Below, one piece after another: positions 43,826 to 55,089 of a stretch of DNA of 64,000 bases. The stretch is from Trichobilharzia szidati (lineage: Eukaryota; Platyhelminthes; Trematoda; Strigeidida; Schistosomatidae). Where the stretch lies: NCBI GenBank assembly GCA_944472155.2, contig OX235279.1:144308920-144372919 (forward strand). Direction: 5' to 3'. Numbering within the stretch: the stretch's first letter is position 1; the number at the start of each line of letters is the position of its first letter. Under the pieces are notes generated by a model that did not search any database, was not told where the DNA came from, and saw nothing but the letters and a program-made list of their open reading frames with translations. The position numbers and the translations under genes are program-made.

Positions 43826-44690
43826 GATTGATTCCTAGAGGAACAAAAACGGGTTTTACCAGTACATCCGTGTTTCACGGTGTTCTTTACAATCTTTTCA
43901 AGTCGACGCTAAATTGATCCTAAGGTGCTTTAATTTCCTACTCACGCGATCCCCTCCATGTCTCACTCGAACGTCCAACTCGTCACTTCACATTTAGGTT
44001 CCACTTGAGAGTCTGGCGTACGATAATATAATTCGATTATCTCCTCAGCATGTTTTCAGTCCGTATTCATATCCTCCTACCTATTTGTTGGGCACTTGGT
44101 TCACTGTTGGTTCAGCGCATTGTTTTTGCTTATCTTTTCTGACGGGCTGGCCATTTGATCTTCAGAATAAAACAAAGGCAGCTGTTGATAAAAGTCTCCT
44201 GTAGCCTGTTAGAAATGCTTTTGCTAATGAATTGATTTGACATTAGTTTTGAAAATTCGCATCGTGTCCCTTATGCAGAGTGTAATAGATTTTTACGCTG
44301 ATTTAGGGGAAATAGTAATGAAGGTCTGTCTTATTTTGCTAAATGTGCCTTTGACATCCTCATCTGTGGAGCCTGTGGTTGAAACGATGCTGCCCAGTCA
44401 GATCAGTGAAAGAGGCGACTTACTTTAGATATCTCTCACTGGCAGTGACTGGTGTTTGTTATTATTGTTGTTGTTAGTTAGATATCTTCATTGCCTAATG
44501 TCTTCTCCATGTTCACCTAAAGTTTTGTTTCCACTGCCTCCTCAACCAACTTGCTGATTTTCGCCTGTATATCTTCAAGTTTGTGTGGCATAAATCACCC
44601 ACGAAATACAAATCTTCCAGAATCATTTTGGTGGGTCTAATGCATATCCAATTAATTCGTATACATCACTGACTTCCATTAGAATGCGGC
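43826..44690 (-). mobile_element. RTE-like element, thumb and tail, minus strand
   Basis: The tail TTCCTAGAGGAACAAAAACG at 43851 is the complement of the usual end. Further up, GGCCATTTGATCTTCAGAAT, GAAACGATGCTGCCCAGTCA, TTCTCCATGTTCACCTAAAG and ATATCTTCAAGTTTGTGTGG follow the same order as the complement of 34080-34900. It ends near the RT catalytic box. Confidence 0.75.
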
Positions 44691-44699
44691 CTGTAAGAT

Positions 44700-46670
44700 T
44701 TGGTTAATGTAGGTTCTGTTCTTTGAGGGAAGACTAATTCTGATAAAATCGCAGACAAGCACTTCCGTGAACGGACAAAAATCAGATAACCTAGGCTCTG
44801 ACACCTCCTTCAAGCTGACTTGCGAAGAAATTTGATGTACACCGTTTCCAGTGATATTAATCAGGCACCTAATGATCGAAATGTAGTGTTCTGAGCAAAT
44901 TTCAATGCATGTGCGGTAATCAATGTAGGTAACAACTAGCGAAATGTAAAATGAATTAGTATTATGTTGTAGTGATTGAAATTTCAAAATATCTGACTGT
45001 ACTTCCTTAATTGATAGCTTACAGTTAACATGAATACACTGAATTTATGAGTTTCAGGTGATTTCCTTTCAGCATCTGAGATAACTCAATACTGAAAAGA
45101 TCCGATATAAGTTTGTCTGAAATTGGAGGTTTAACTGTGAAATTGAATCATCCTAATCGGAGGAGACAACAACACAAAATGAAACACGTTTTGAGGTACA
45201 AATCTTCCCTATCACTTCAAAATAAGTCTCATTTTTGATCTTTACTCATCACACCACAATGTTAAGTAGCCTTCATGTTTTTCAGGAAATGCCAGTGTAT
45301 TCAAAAAAATGGTTTTGAGGCTTCGCACATACATCATTACTCACGCTTTGATTAAATATAGGTCTAATAATTCATTCTGAAAACGTGACAATACATTAAT
45401 TAGCCAGAAGCCTTGTCGAGTGACACATGACACCAAATGAGAGTTAACTACCATGTGAAGAAATATAAAGTTACTCAGTTTCGTGATCGAATTTTCTGCA
45501 TGGGTTTTATATCAGCCTTCAGCAGATTGTCCGAGCATATTCCTTAATAGCCTAGAACTAAAAGGTTCCCAGTCTACATTCAATAGGTTCGGCCCATATG
45601 TTGGATATATATCGACTGCCTTCACTGTTGTCAACCGGTAGAGAAATTCAACTTTGCTTTATTTTAGTAAATTGACTGTGATGCGTTGAGTTCGTCGAAA
45701 TCTTTGTATACAAAAGCAAACTATAATTAATCTCACATTACCCGGGTAACAACTATTTTGTGTTTCCATTTCATTTTTTGCAACCATTAGTCTTAATTCA
45801 CTTAACTCAACCATAAGTAGTTGCATTTACATCATCTGTAGGTAATCTTCTTCCTGTAAATGCTTTGCTATAGACTGTTAGCCATAATTCTTCGTGTCAT
45901 ATCTTCATCCAAACTGATTAGCTGACTTCCTTCGCGCCATTTGGCATGTTCTGTAACAAGTGCGATTATTATGCTTAGTTCTACTCGGTAAAAAGTAGTA
46001 TATGTTTTCATTTAAATAAGTCTATGCATATTTTAAGCTAGGATTCGACATATCTTCCATTTCAAAACCGAACATGTGACCTGTTTTACACCAAAAAACG
46101 GAAATCAGGATTACAAATACGATTGCAGATAGTGTGTAGGAGCGAAACAGCTGTCTAACATTTGAATCACTTTATTCTAGCTAGCTAGTGATCGCTAGTG
46201 ATTGACATGATTTGTTTCTAACTACTTACTCGAATGAGTTGTATATGCTATGATATTTTAAGCCCTTTACCACAGCCAAATCATTGTGCTTTTTCATTCG
46301 ATAAATATGATTAAAAAAAACACGTTTGAATGATGCCTGTTAATTAGTTATTCATTTATAATTGACCTTTTTGTTAATTAAGTCATTCATGAATATGTGT
46401 CATACAATAATGAGTTCTATTTTATAAAATCCATATGACTTTATGGTATTTTTTGTGATGAAGTGTATTTCTGAATCAATGCAGAATACGTTTCGTGAAC
46501 ATGTTTAGAGTTTTACTTCATGTAAGTAGAAGATGCATAAACATCAAGAACTCATCTATGCTGAAGAATAGACCTTTTTTATCCAACTGTACAGTGCCTA
46601 GTCATTGAATCGTCGACCCTAAATACCAGTTATGTTGTCGTTTAGATTCTTATTCCTTTATTTCAATATT
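44700..46670. other. About 2 kb without recognised genes
   Basis: AT-rich; no coding motif on either strand. A 102-codon minus frame (44987-44679) has no recognisable domain or splice context. Confidence 0.35.
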
Positions 46671-46674
46671 TCTT

Positions 46675-46875
46675 GCGTCCCGAAGAGAACATGGGACTTC
46701 AACCCTTTTTGTTCTTAAGTTTTAACAGAGTTGATTTTGTTTGTTTTTTCTTGCTGGGTGGCGTTGCTGGTCTTACACCCAAGCTTCCCTATTTTCAGGG
46801 TTTACAATCGGCTAGGGGACTAGGTTAGATTTAGGAGTAAGTCTCTGGATAACCAAAACTTAATCATGTGAATGG
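46675..46875. repeat. Dispersed repeat shared with 35.8-36.0 kb
   Basis: Same order of short blocks as 35811-36010, including a CTTGC-GGGTGG(C/A)G-TTGCTGG core and a following CACCC block. Boundaries are not clear. Confidence 0.4.
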
Positions 46876-47125
46876 TTGGCGAGCATTCTAATATTGTTCA
46901 GACGATTTCTGACTAAAAGCGTACATTTACCAGTGTCCTACATAGTTGAAAGTGTTTGCATTTCTTTTGATCTAGGGTGGATTTCACTGTGAACAGAAAT
47001 AAGGCAATTAACCACTGAAAACTGCCTTGTTCAGGGACAGCTTACCGGCATACATCTTAAATGTTATCATTCAACTATTAAGTAAAAATCAAATGTTAAA
47101 TGGATTTATTACTAGTAAATAAGAT

Positions 47126-48025
47126 AGTAAAAACACAGTTTTTTGTTCAGCGAAGGAATTTCTTTTCAACGACTTCATTTTCAAGCTGTACAGTTGTATT
47201 TATATTACAGAAAAAGTTATTAAGTGGCACTAAATAATCGCTCAGTCAATATATATATATATATATATATGACAATAATAACGATAATTAAAATGCTATA
47301 AGGGGTAGAGTTGAAGTGGATAAATTACAAAATTAATAAAGATTGTATTATGAGTGAATTGATATCAAAAATGTTTTTAAAAATGTCAAGTGTTGTTTAA
47401 AAGTTTTAAAATTAGGAGTACGATTACGATAAGAATGAAGACGTGAAATGAAGTAGAAAAAATTCATGTAGTTAAGTAAAAACTAGAAAGAACATTACTA
47501 TGACCAAGGACGTTGAAAGCGTTATCTCTGAAAACGTGTAGCTGAACACTATCCGGTTTGATAATGAAAGGCAAACGTAGAACCGCGAAGTCGTCTATTT
47601 GTAATCACCTGTTAGAGTCTGGCCATTCAGCCCCACGTGATTCATCCTCCAAGGTTATCTACATGGCAAAATCGAATCGCTCCAAAAGTTTACGTTTTCT
47701 TCACTTATGCATAGACGAAACTTTAGCAATACATGAACAGAAACCTAAATTATGTGTTCAAAAACGTTTTGTCAAACCCCTTTCTTTACCTTGGTCATAG
47801 TAATGTTCTTTCTAGTTTTTACTTAACTACATGAATTTTTTCTACTTCATTTCACGTCTTCATTCTTATCGTAATCGTACTCCTAATTTTAAAACTTTTA
47901 AACAACACTTGACATTTTTAAAAACATTTTTGATATCAATTCACTCATAATACAATCTTTATTAATTTTGTAATTTATCCACTTCAACTCTACCCCTTAT
48001 AGCATTTTAATTATCGTTATTATTG

Positions 48026-48063
<38 letters not shown>

Positions 48064-48190
48064 ACTGAGCGATTATTTAGTGCCACTTAATAACTTTTTC
48101 TGTAATATAAATACAACTGTACAGCTTGAAAATGAAGTCGTTGAAAAGAAATTTCTTCGCTGAACAAAACAACCGTGTTTGTACTTATGA
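47126..48190 (+). mobile_element. Short Penelope-like element: nuclease end flanked by ~380 bp inverted repeats
   Basis: The left arm 47126-47508 and right arm 47793-48190 are almost identical in inverted orientation. The 284 bp between them encodes the last part of the nuclease (47558-47800): SICNHLLESGHSAPRDSSSK, IDETLAIHEQKPKLCVQKRF, VKPLSLPWS; the final codons and stop lie inside the right arm. Each arm contains a TA repeat. The RT and first half of the nuclease are absent. The near identity of the arms suggests a recent origin or continuing correction. Confidence 0.85.
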
Positions 48191-48216
48191 ACAAATGGGT
48201 ATTTTTCGTGAAATAA

Positions 48217-48600
48217 GATAGTTTCGGTGCAGGTTTTTTCACAAGCCAACATTACTCGGAAAATCATCGAAGACCAGGAAGTACTGGAAAGTTAGTCTAT
48301 CCTGGTTTTGAACTCTTCTGCAGTTCTCATCAACTATTATTTTAGGAACTTTCAGATTACTGTCTCAGCCCGTTGATCATTTAGCTAGAGAATTGGAATT
48401 TCTATAGAGAAAGAAAGACCAGATTTGCAGTATAAAATGATATCATCATTCTATTTCACAGGTTCCCATCATCTGCAAACTACCTGAAATTAAAATCGTT
48501 ATAAATAATGACATTTCATACTTCAATGTTTGAAAGGTAATAGGGAAAACATTATAAGATGAACGCATCAGGAATTTAAGTATTGCAGTTTTTAGTTTAA
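48217..48600. other. Spacer between two inverted terminal repeats
   Basis: About 390 bp without coding motifs, bounded on each side by inverted repeats of the Penelope terminal sequence. Confidence 0.4.
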
Positions 48601-48767
48601 GTCAACATCAATTTATTTCACGAAAAATACGCATTTATTCATAAGTAAAAACACAGTTTTTTGTTCAGCGAAGGAATTTCTTTTCAGCGACTTCATTTTC
48701 AAGCTGTACAGTTGTATTTATATTACAGAAAAAGTTAAATAAGTGGCACTAAATAATCGCTCAGTCA

Positions 48768-48803
<36 letters not shown>

Positions 48804-49120
48804 GATAATAATAACGATAATTAAAATGCTATAAGGGGTAGAGTTGAAGTGGATAAATTACAAAATTAATAAAGATTGTATTATGAGTGAATTGATATCA
48901 AAAATGTTTTTAAAAATGTCAAGTGTTGTTTAAAAATTTTAAAATTAGGAGTACGATTACGATAAGAATGAAGACGTGAAATGACTTCACACTTTAATTT
49001 AGTGCCACTTAATAACCTTTTCTGTAATATAAATACGACTGTACAGCTTGAAAATGAAGTCGTTGTAAAAGAAATTACTTCGCTGAACAAAAAAACTGTT
49101 TTTACTTATGAATCAATTTA
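48600..49120 (-). mobile_element. Second copy of the 47 kb terminal repeat, with a small inverted piece
   Basis: 48607-48984 repeats the left arm of the 47 kb element, including the extra stretch TTTATTTCACGAAAAATACG that also occurs inverted at about 48176-48216. At 48985 it jumps to an inverted scrap (about 48998-49115) of the same repeat. The chain is therefore left arm, nuclease end, right arm, unique 390 bp, left arm again, short right arm. Confidence 0.75.
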
Positions 49121-49329
49121 TTTACTCTCAAACTATTAAAAAAAGGAGGGGGGGTGTGAGAGAAAGCAGAAAACAGAAAAATCAAATACACAGTCTTAGT
49201 TTGTACGTCAACATGGCAACTCAAGAAGGTTAAACTTCATCAAATTGAAAACTTGCTCAGTGAGCTGAGCTCACTAATGTGTATGAGTAATCAGTGTAAT
49301 CAAAGTGCTACGGTTACCAAGGCAGTGAG

Positions 49330-49965
49330 AGATTGACTGCACTCTCTTTCTGTGTGCATATGTTTGGTCTGAAACGCTTGACTATAATTGCTTCAACAAA
49401 TCGTAGTAAATTAGCTTTCCTTTGTGTGTTTAATATTTTGAAGGATTTGGAAATCTTAACAAAATGACCCGTATCCACAAGGTGTCTGGTAATTACACTT
49501 TGTAAATATTTGCTTCCTTTTAAGCATAATTTTCTCGGAATATGCTCTGAAAACCGGATAGAAGCCCTTCTTTCTGTCCTTCCGATGTACTTGCTGCCGC
49601 AGGTGCACGTAAATTTATAAATGCAGTTGGAGGTAACATCGGTAGGGTACTTATCTATTCTAGGTTGTCTTATAGAGCACGTAGTGTCACCAGCTTAGCT
49701 TCAGGGAAGCATCTTTTTTATACTCCTTTCATCCTCCAGTCAATCTTTTGTAATACCGGTTCTCCTTTGTACGGGAGGCAAATGAACACTTTCTTCTTTT
49801 CAACTGTTGGATACTTCACTTTCTAATCTTTTTTTTCTTTGCTGTACTTTAGCATACATCCCTTTGGATACCCGTTTTCCCTAAGGCATTTTTCAACAAA
49901 GCTTAATTCTTCTTCTACCTTGTTAAACAAACATCACTTCCTAGCTCTAGCATGCAGTATCCTTA
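49330..49965 (-). mobile_element. Penelope-like connector and nuclease fragment
   Basis: On the minus strand the sequence runs in the order of the 58.1-58.7 kb copy: connector (about 49960-49740, N-G-Y-P-K-G-C-like text), then the complement of CATCGGAAGGACAGAAAGAA-type nuclease core (C-G-S-K-Y-I-G-R-T-E-R-R at about 49600-49560) and a helix-rich tail to 49370. Frameshifts prevent one long frame. Confidence 0.65.
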
Positions 49966-49969
49966 CTAA

Positions 49970-51540
49970 TCGGAATTCACTGACTTGTGAATTCTAACTT
50001 CTCTTCATTCGACCAATGCCATCCGTGAGTATTCACTCCACCTTGATAGAGTCAGTCCCCCGGGGTCACGACGTTTCATTATAACTGCAGGTGCGCTTAG
50101 TGGTCAGGGTTAGTTCAAGATGAAATCTAGGCCGAAATTAATCAGAATGTCTACGTAACCCATAGTCTACACAAATAAGATAGATTTCAGCTTGAATGAA
50201 TCACTTTCACTGATTACATCATCTCAAACAACCTCGTTTCTAGTTGAATCATTTCGTAATTACTGCTAGTTTCCGCCTTTTCAATGAGATGTAAATGGTA
50301 CGAACAGTCTTTGATTGTGAATATTAGTTGAGCACCCTGTTGCCGGAGAAACCTCTATTTCATTAACTTTTTGTGTCATTTGTAATAGTGACAACTTTTC
50401 ATTTTCAGCAGTTATCTTATTCTATAACATGGAGGTGTGAAACACCATGAAGTGGTACATTACATAGCATTTCTTCTGTCTTCATGCTTGTTTATTTCAA
50501 ACCAGCTGAGACATACTGAATGTCAGATGATAGATAAATTTAGCTGTCAGTAAGCATCAGCCACCAATAACCATCTACAAAGTTGGCAATGCAATACCGA
50601 CTGATATGAGTATCTGAGCTGCAATCACATCAGACAGCAGTGCTTGCTAGACAGTTCAAAGTGATCAAAACACCGATGAGAGACTTTGGAGGTTGAGCAC
50701 ATCAGCAGTGTACTCAGTGTGTAACAGTGAAGCGAATCAAAACAATTCAAACTATCAGGATTCTGACTGGTTACTTCAGCTAACTGGTAGATACACAATT
50801 GCACAAGGAAAGTTCAACACGGTGTTTAGAACGCTTTGATATGTCAACAAAGCTCCACTGCTGTATTTTAGTACTCTCTAATTCTGAATATCGATAAGTA
50901 ATGCTTGCCTACTTGACTGCCATTCATAGTATCGAAAAGATGATACATTCCAGGGAAACGGCAGTCCATTTTCATCTGGCTTTGTGTAATCTACAAAATA
51001 AAGAATTTAATTAATACAGATGGAATACTGATACTCTAAGGAATTATTGGCGTTTATTTAATTGTCGTAGAATACATAAACGCGTATCCTATCTCATACA
51101 ATCACAGGATTTCAAGTTAGTTAAAAAGCATAAAGGAAATCACTGAACAATTCATTGACCGCAATGGCGTTAAAAACAACCGCCATAGTTCAGCAAAGCA
51201 TTTAATAAAGTTTGTTTTGCACATTTAGTTAACACAGAGCACTGATTTTATGCCAACATGTTGTTTTTCTCTAGCTATAATTGTTTGAAAAAAAGATTTT
51301 CAAAGTGCCAATTGAATTTCATTCATAGTAAGTAGTGTCTCGAAATAAAGAATAATCGAACTTTTGTTTTCCAAGCACTAGAAACCAATGACTCGAGATT
51401 GTTAGCGACATGACTCAAAACTTCGTAATAAATGACGGTAATGTATTCACTTGTAATCTAGGTAGATTTTTTATTCTTCATTATTATGTATGGAATTATT
51501 CTATTCATCTCATGTACATTTTAGCTGATCAGAGTTTTGT
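49970..51540. other. Repeat-rich sequence without genes
   Basis: About 50590-50830 is a diverged copy of the repeat at 36.1 kb (GCAGTGCTTGCTAGACAGTT; GTACTCAGTGTGTAACAG). Nothing else is recognised. Confidence 0.4.
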
Positions 51541-51542
51541 TG

Positions 51543-51613
51543 CATAAGTCGGTGGTTCAGAGGCAGAAAACTCCTCAACCACTCACATGGTCGGGGGTTT
51601 AATTCCCGACCAA
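51543..51613 (+). repeat. tRNA-like (Gly-type) pseudogene or SINE head
   Basis: GGTGGTTCAGAGGCAGAAAA resembles the D arm and A box of tRNA-Gly, and GGTCGGGGGTTTAATTCCCG is a complete T arm with the B box. The acceptor stem does not close and the anticodon arm is disturbed, so it is not a working tRNA. Confidence 0.55.
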
Positions 51614-51619
51614 GATATT

Positions 51620-52885
51620 CCTAAACTTCGCCTAGTCTTTTAGCCTGTGATAATTCCGGTAAATGAGGAGGGTTGGGCGTGACGCTAGTAATCCACCTAA
51701 GTAGAAACAAAATCAATGCTACTAAAATGTTGAAAACATGCTTGAAGCCCTAGATATTTCACTTAGTACTCAGGAGAATGGAAAACATAGTTCCCATGCA
51801 TTTCTTCCTTTCCACAACGTCTATGTGTGCATTTATGACATGCAGAAACTTGAACTGTTGCATTTTAGTGCATAGTTTCTACACGTTGAAAGTTCCAGTT
51901 AAGTTCACTTTCCATTATCAGTACGACACAGAGATTCAGTACTCAACCTACGACCTATCCAGCTTTGTCTCTCACTGAAAGTTAACTACATTAGGTTTCA
52001 GTAGACTAGATCGTTTATTTATTTATCTCAAGATAATCAACCCATATTGAAGCATACTGTAATACGATGTATCATTTTAACTGCAAAGAAACTGTCAACA
52101 GTATATTGAGCACACTTGTCGAACATTCTTTACTGCAAATTTTATAGTTCAGTCCCTACACTGAACAGGATAAAACTTCAAAGATATAACAATTTTCTAC
52201 TACACCACACCCTGACTTAAAGCGGAATGCCTTTTTATCAGTTTATCTAAGACTTTTTGTAGTTATCACTGAGCTGGATCAAGTGGAGAGATTAATTATA
52301 ATACTCGTGACTAAACTGTAGTCACTAATTGATCAATATCTTTAAAAGATTTCAAAGAGATCAGTAGGTCATTTCACAGAATCTTCTAGCCACTGAAATT
52401 TAAAATCCTACTAATCATTCATAAATTTATAAGTCTTATTAATAACGTTTGTATCCTTGTAAGAGTTCAACACTTTAACAGTAAAACGCTTAAAAATGAT
52501 GTTATTCGGCGGAGAGTATGACTAGCAGTCAAATTTATGGTGTGCATTTTGTCTTAATGAGGACTCCTCACTGCATGCACTGGCATCTTCAATTATAAAT
52601 GAGTCCCCAGTGGGAACTAAACAAAGTCGTGCTAATCTTCAGGCATGTAAGAAGCGTCCGAGCTAGAAGCCAATATGTTAACAGAGATTTAGAGTTCAAT
52701 TTAATAAAAATCAGTAAACAGGAAGTACAAATTTATTTAAACATATAACCTTCAGAATGGTCTATGCTTAAAAGTAGGCAATAACAAGTTACCGAATAAT
52801 CACAAGAATATAATTTGGTCAACAGACGCTGAACACTTCGGTTCAATAAATCAACGGGAAATGATACCCGTTGCCCATGAGGCTA
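51620..52885. other. No feature recognised
   Basis: AT-rich sequence; one 66-codon plus frame at 51778-51978 has no motif. Confidence 0.35.
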
Positions 52886-52889
52886 CTCT

Positions 52890-53090
52890 CGTGACCCAAG
52901 TGGTTTAGTTGATAACATCCAGCGGTTAAGATGATAAGTACTGGATTCGAGCCTCACTGGGAACACCATCAATCAGTGGTAGATACAGGTACATCTAGAT
53001 GAAAAGTTCTAAGTGGGACGAAATGCACATCCTGGATTCAGCTGCTAGTCACTACCTACAAAATCCTGATAGACCCTTTCGAAGTGAAAA
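52890..53090 (+). repeat. Sm-alpha-like SINE with Pol III boxes and hammerhead-like core
   Basis: A box TGGTTTAGTTGATA (52901-52914) and B box GGATTCGAGCC (52943-52953) give a tRNA-like head. Downstream, CATCTAGATGAAAAGTTCTA (from 52992) and GTGGGACGAAAT, then CACATCCTGGATTC follow the schistosome satellite ribozyme order: stem I strand, core box, stem II, GAAA, stem I partner. The first core box reads C-U-A-G-A-U-G-A, so cleavage is doubtful. Confidence 0.65.
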
Positions 53091-53144
53091 GGATGTGAAG
53101 TTGGAGAATTAAAACAAATTCCTGCTGATGATATCTGAGATTAT

Positions 53145-53590
53145 TATGCAGTATTATAACTCCATTATGGATAAGATTTTATTTTGATAAATCACACAGT
53201 GTTACACAGTAATATTAACTGATGACCACGTTTCGAGCACAAATTATTCCTCACAAACATATCAAGTTACTCACACAACTTCTTTCCTTCATTTATATAC
53301 ATGTGTGGAATCGATTAGATATTGGAATAAAATTCAATATGAGATAATGTACATTCAGAAATAATAATACGAGTGTTATTGATCAATTACAATTAGATGG
53401 GAAATAGGGCGAGTGTTTCTATAGTCATAATAAGTTACTTGTTAGAATGTTTTGATGTGTTTGAACTGAAATAGAATTTTATGATTATTTATTATTCTCT
53501 TTTGATTTGACCGGCTGTAATAATATCTTCCATATTTCTGGTATTTGCGTTGAGTCATTTCTGTTGCATGTGTTGGGTGTAGACTCGATG
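53145..53590 (-). mobile_element. Penelope-like tail with terminal repeat
   Basis: It starts CTCCATTATGGATAAGATTT and has ACGTTTCGAGCACAAATTAT, ATTAGATATTGGAATAAAAT and TGTTGGGTGTAGACTCGATG, in the same order as 56215-56665. An extra CAC splits the conserved TGATGACGTTTCGAGC. No coding part remains. Confidence 0.8.
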
Positions 53591-53599
53591 CAGGCCAAC

Positions 53600-54475
53600 T
53601 TTTAGGCTTTAATCAACTCTTCTTCTAAATGATTTAGTTGGTAGAACGTTTTCTTCTGTATAGTTCTGTTGAGAATGCTTTCATTTATTTTACTCATTTC
53701 AACCGTTATCACTATAGTCATCTTCATTCTGGTCATCATGAGTATTATTGTATTCAGGGTGACACAAATTCAATGCATATAAGCCAATGTTTATTTCTGT
53801 TGGCCTCTGTTTTCTATCCCACTTTAGAAAACAAAAGATTTTTTTTATCCTCCTTAACGCAAAATCATCGTTTTGTTCACTACGTTTCACACAGTGTGCA
53901 TCATCCACTTTTTCTCCTCTGAATTTGATATTTAATTTTACATGTCAGTCAACTTTTGTTCACAAAAAAAGGTTTAGAGATATCTCCTATCTCGTCCCTA
54001 TCAAAGTATCTAAAAGGCTATACTGCTATAGTTTGTTTGTTTATTTTGTTTGTTTTTTTTTGTTTTGAGTTGTTTTTTAAAGCTTAATCTATGAAACACA
54101 TTTATAAATATCATGCACATTGGAACAATGATGATTGTATCGAGTATTGAACGCTAAACTATCTATTATACATGTGGACGTGTTTTTAAAATAAAAAGAA
54201 GTCAATTTACGTTTCTCTCGGATGTACACAAACTGACCTAAATCTTGGACAAATTTATAGAGTTTTTGTTTAAATTAAAAAATCAAACCCATGTATTTTG
54301 ATTGAATTAAAACACAGAGCCATTGAACATTGAAAGTAATATGTGCTGTCCATAAATTTGAACGGATTAGGATACTTTCGAAATGATTCACTAGTAAATT
54401 TCAGGAAAGAATATTAAATTCCACACTGTACCACTAGTACTGTTTTTGGAATAAATTAAATTATTATTAATTCTG
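53600..54475. other. No feature recognised
   Basis: T-rich on the plus strand; frames of 93-94 codons at 53638-54068 are low-complexity, with no domain I can name. Confidence 0.35.
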
Positions 54476-54479
54476 CTCA

Positions 54480-54775
54480 CCATTTAGTCATTATTATTAC
54501 TTATATGATTCATTTCTTATGTGTAGTGAAGAAGAAAGGACCTACGCTCCGCATCTTCATTCCACTCAGTCCTCTGTCATCTCTTTCAGCTGATTGCACG
54601 ACTACCTGCGAGCTCCTATATACTCTACATATGACTTCCTACATGTCACCCACTGACGCTTAACTCATCACTTTCCGTGAAGGTTTGCTCTCTCCGGACT
54701 GGCGTTTAATGTCACTCAACATTTGTCTTGGCGTGTGTCCTATCCAACTTCATTCCCTCGTGAATACTTTTCAGG
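54480..54775 (-). mobile_element. RTE-like 3' tail, minus strand
   Basis: The complement reads TTGGATAGGACACACGCCAA, TGAGTGACATTAAACGCCAG and GTGATGAGTTAAGCGTCAGT, the I-G-H-T-L-R tail of RTE copies. It faces away from the next copy. Confidence 0.6.
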
Positions 54776-54799
54776 TCTTAGAATTTCGGCTGATCCTCT

Positions 54800-55080
54800 G
54801 TCAAAGTTCACCGTTGAAAAAAAAACTAATACCAAAGAAATTAAGATGGATAGGACATACTTTGAGAAGACAGATGAGTGGCCTTACACGTCAAGCAGGC
54901 CTTTGAGTGGAACTTGAATGGGATGAGAGAAGTTCGGCACTCAACAGTGACATGAGGGAGATCGTGTGAGGAAGCGATGAGAGCTGATGGGCAGTCATAG
55001 ATTCTGAGTGAGTTTGAGATTTGATTCTGAAGCTCAGTGTTCTACTCGGAAACTAAGGGACGACTGACAAAAATAATAAG
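54800..55080 (+). mobile_element. RTE-like 3' tail, plus strand
   Basis: AGATGGATAGGACATACTTT, GAGTGGAACTTGAATGGGAT, CTCAGTGTTCTACTCGGAAA and a closing AATAATAAG match the standard tail, diverged. With the neighbouring minus-strand tail it forms a loose inverted pair. Confidence 0.65.
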
Positions 55081-55089
55081 GGCTTTACG

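Noticed and set aside
47126..49120. Inverted repeats as ends of a DNA transposon
   Set aside because: The sequence between the arms encodes a Penelope-type nuclease end, and similar inverted termini flank other Penelope copies in the window; no transposase is seen.
51543..51613. Functional tRNA-Gly gene
   Set aside because: The acceptor stem does not pair and the anticodon arm is disturbed.
53170..53240. CTGATGA box in the Penelope terminal repeat as a hammerhead core
   Set aside because: CTGATGA lies on the strand opposite to the hairpin-GAAAC motif, so the two cannot belong to one ribozyme.
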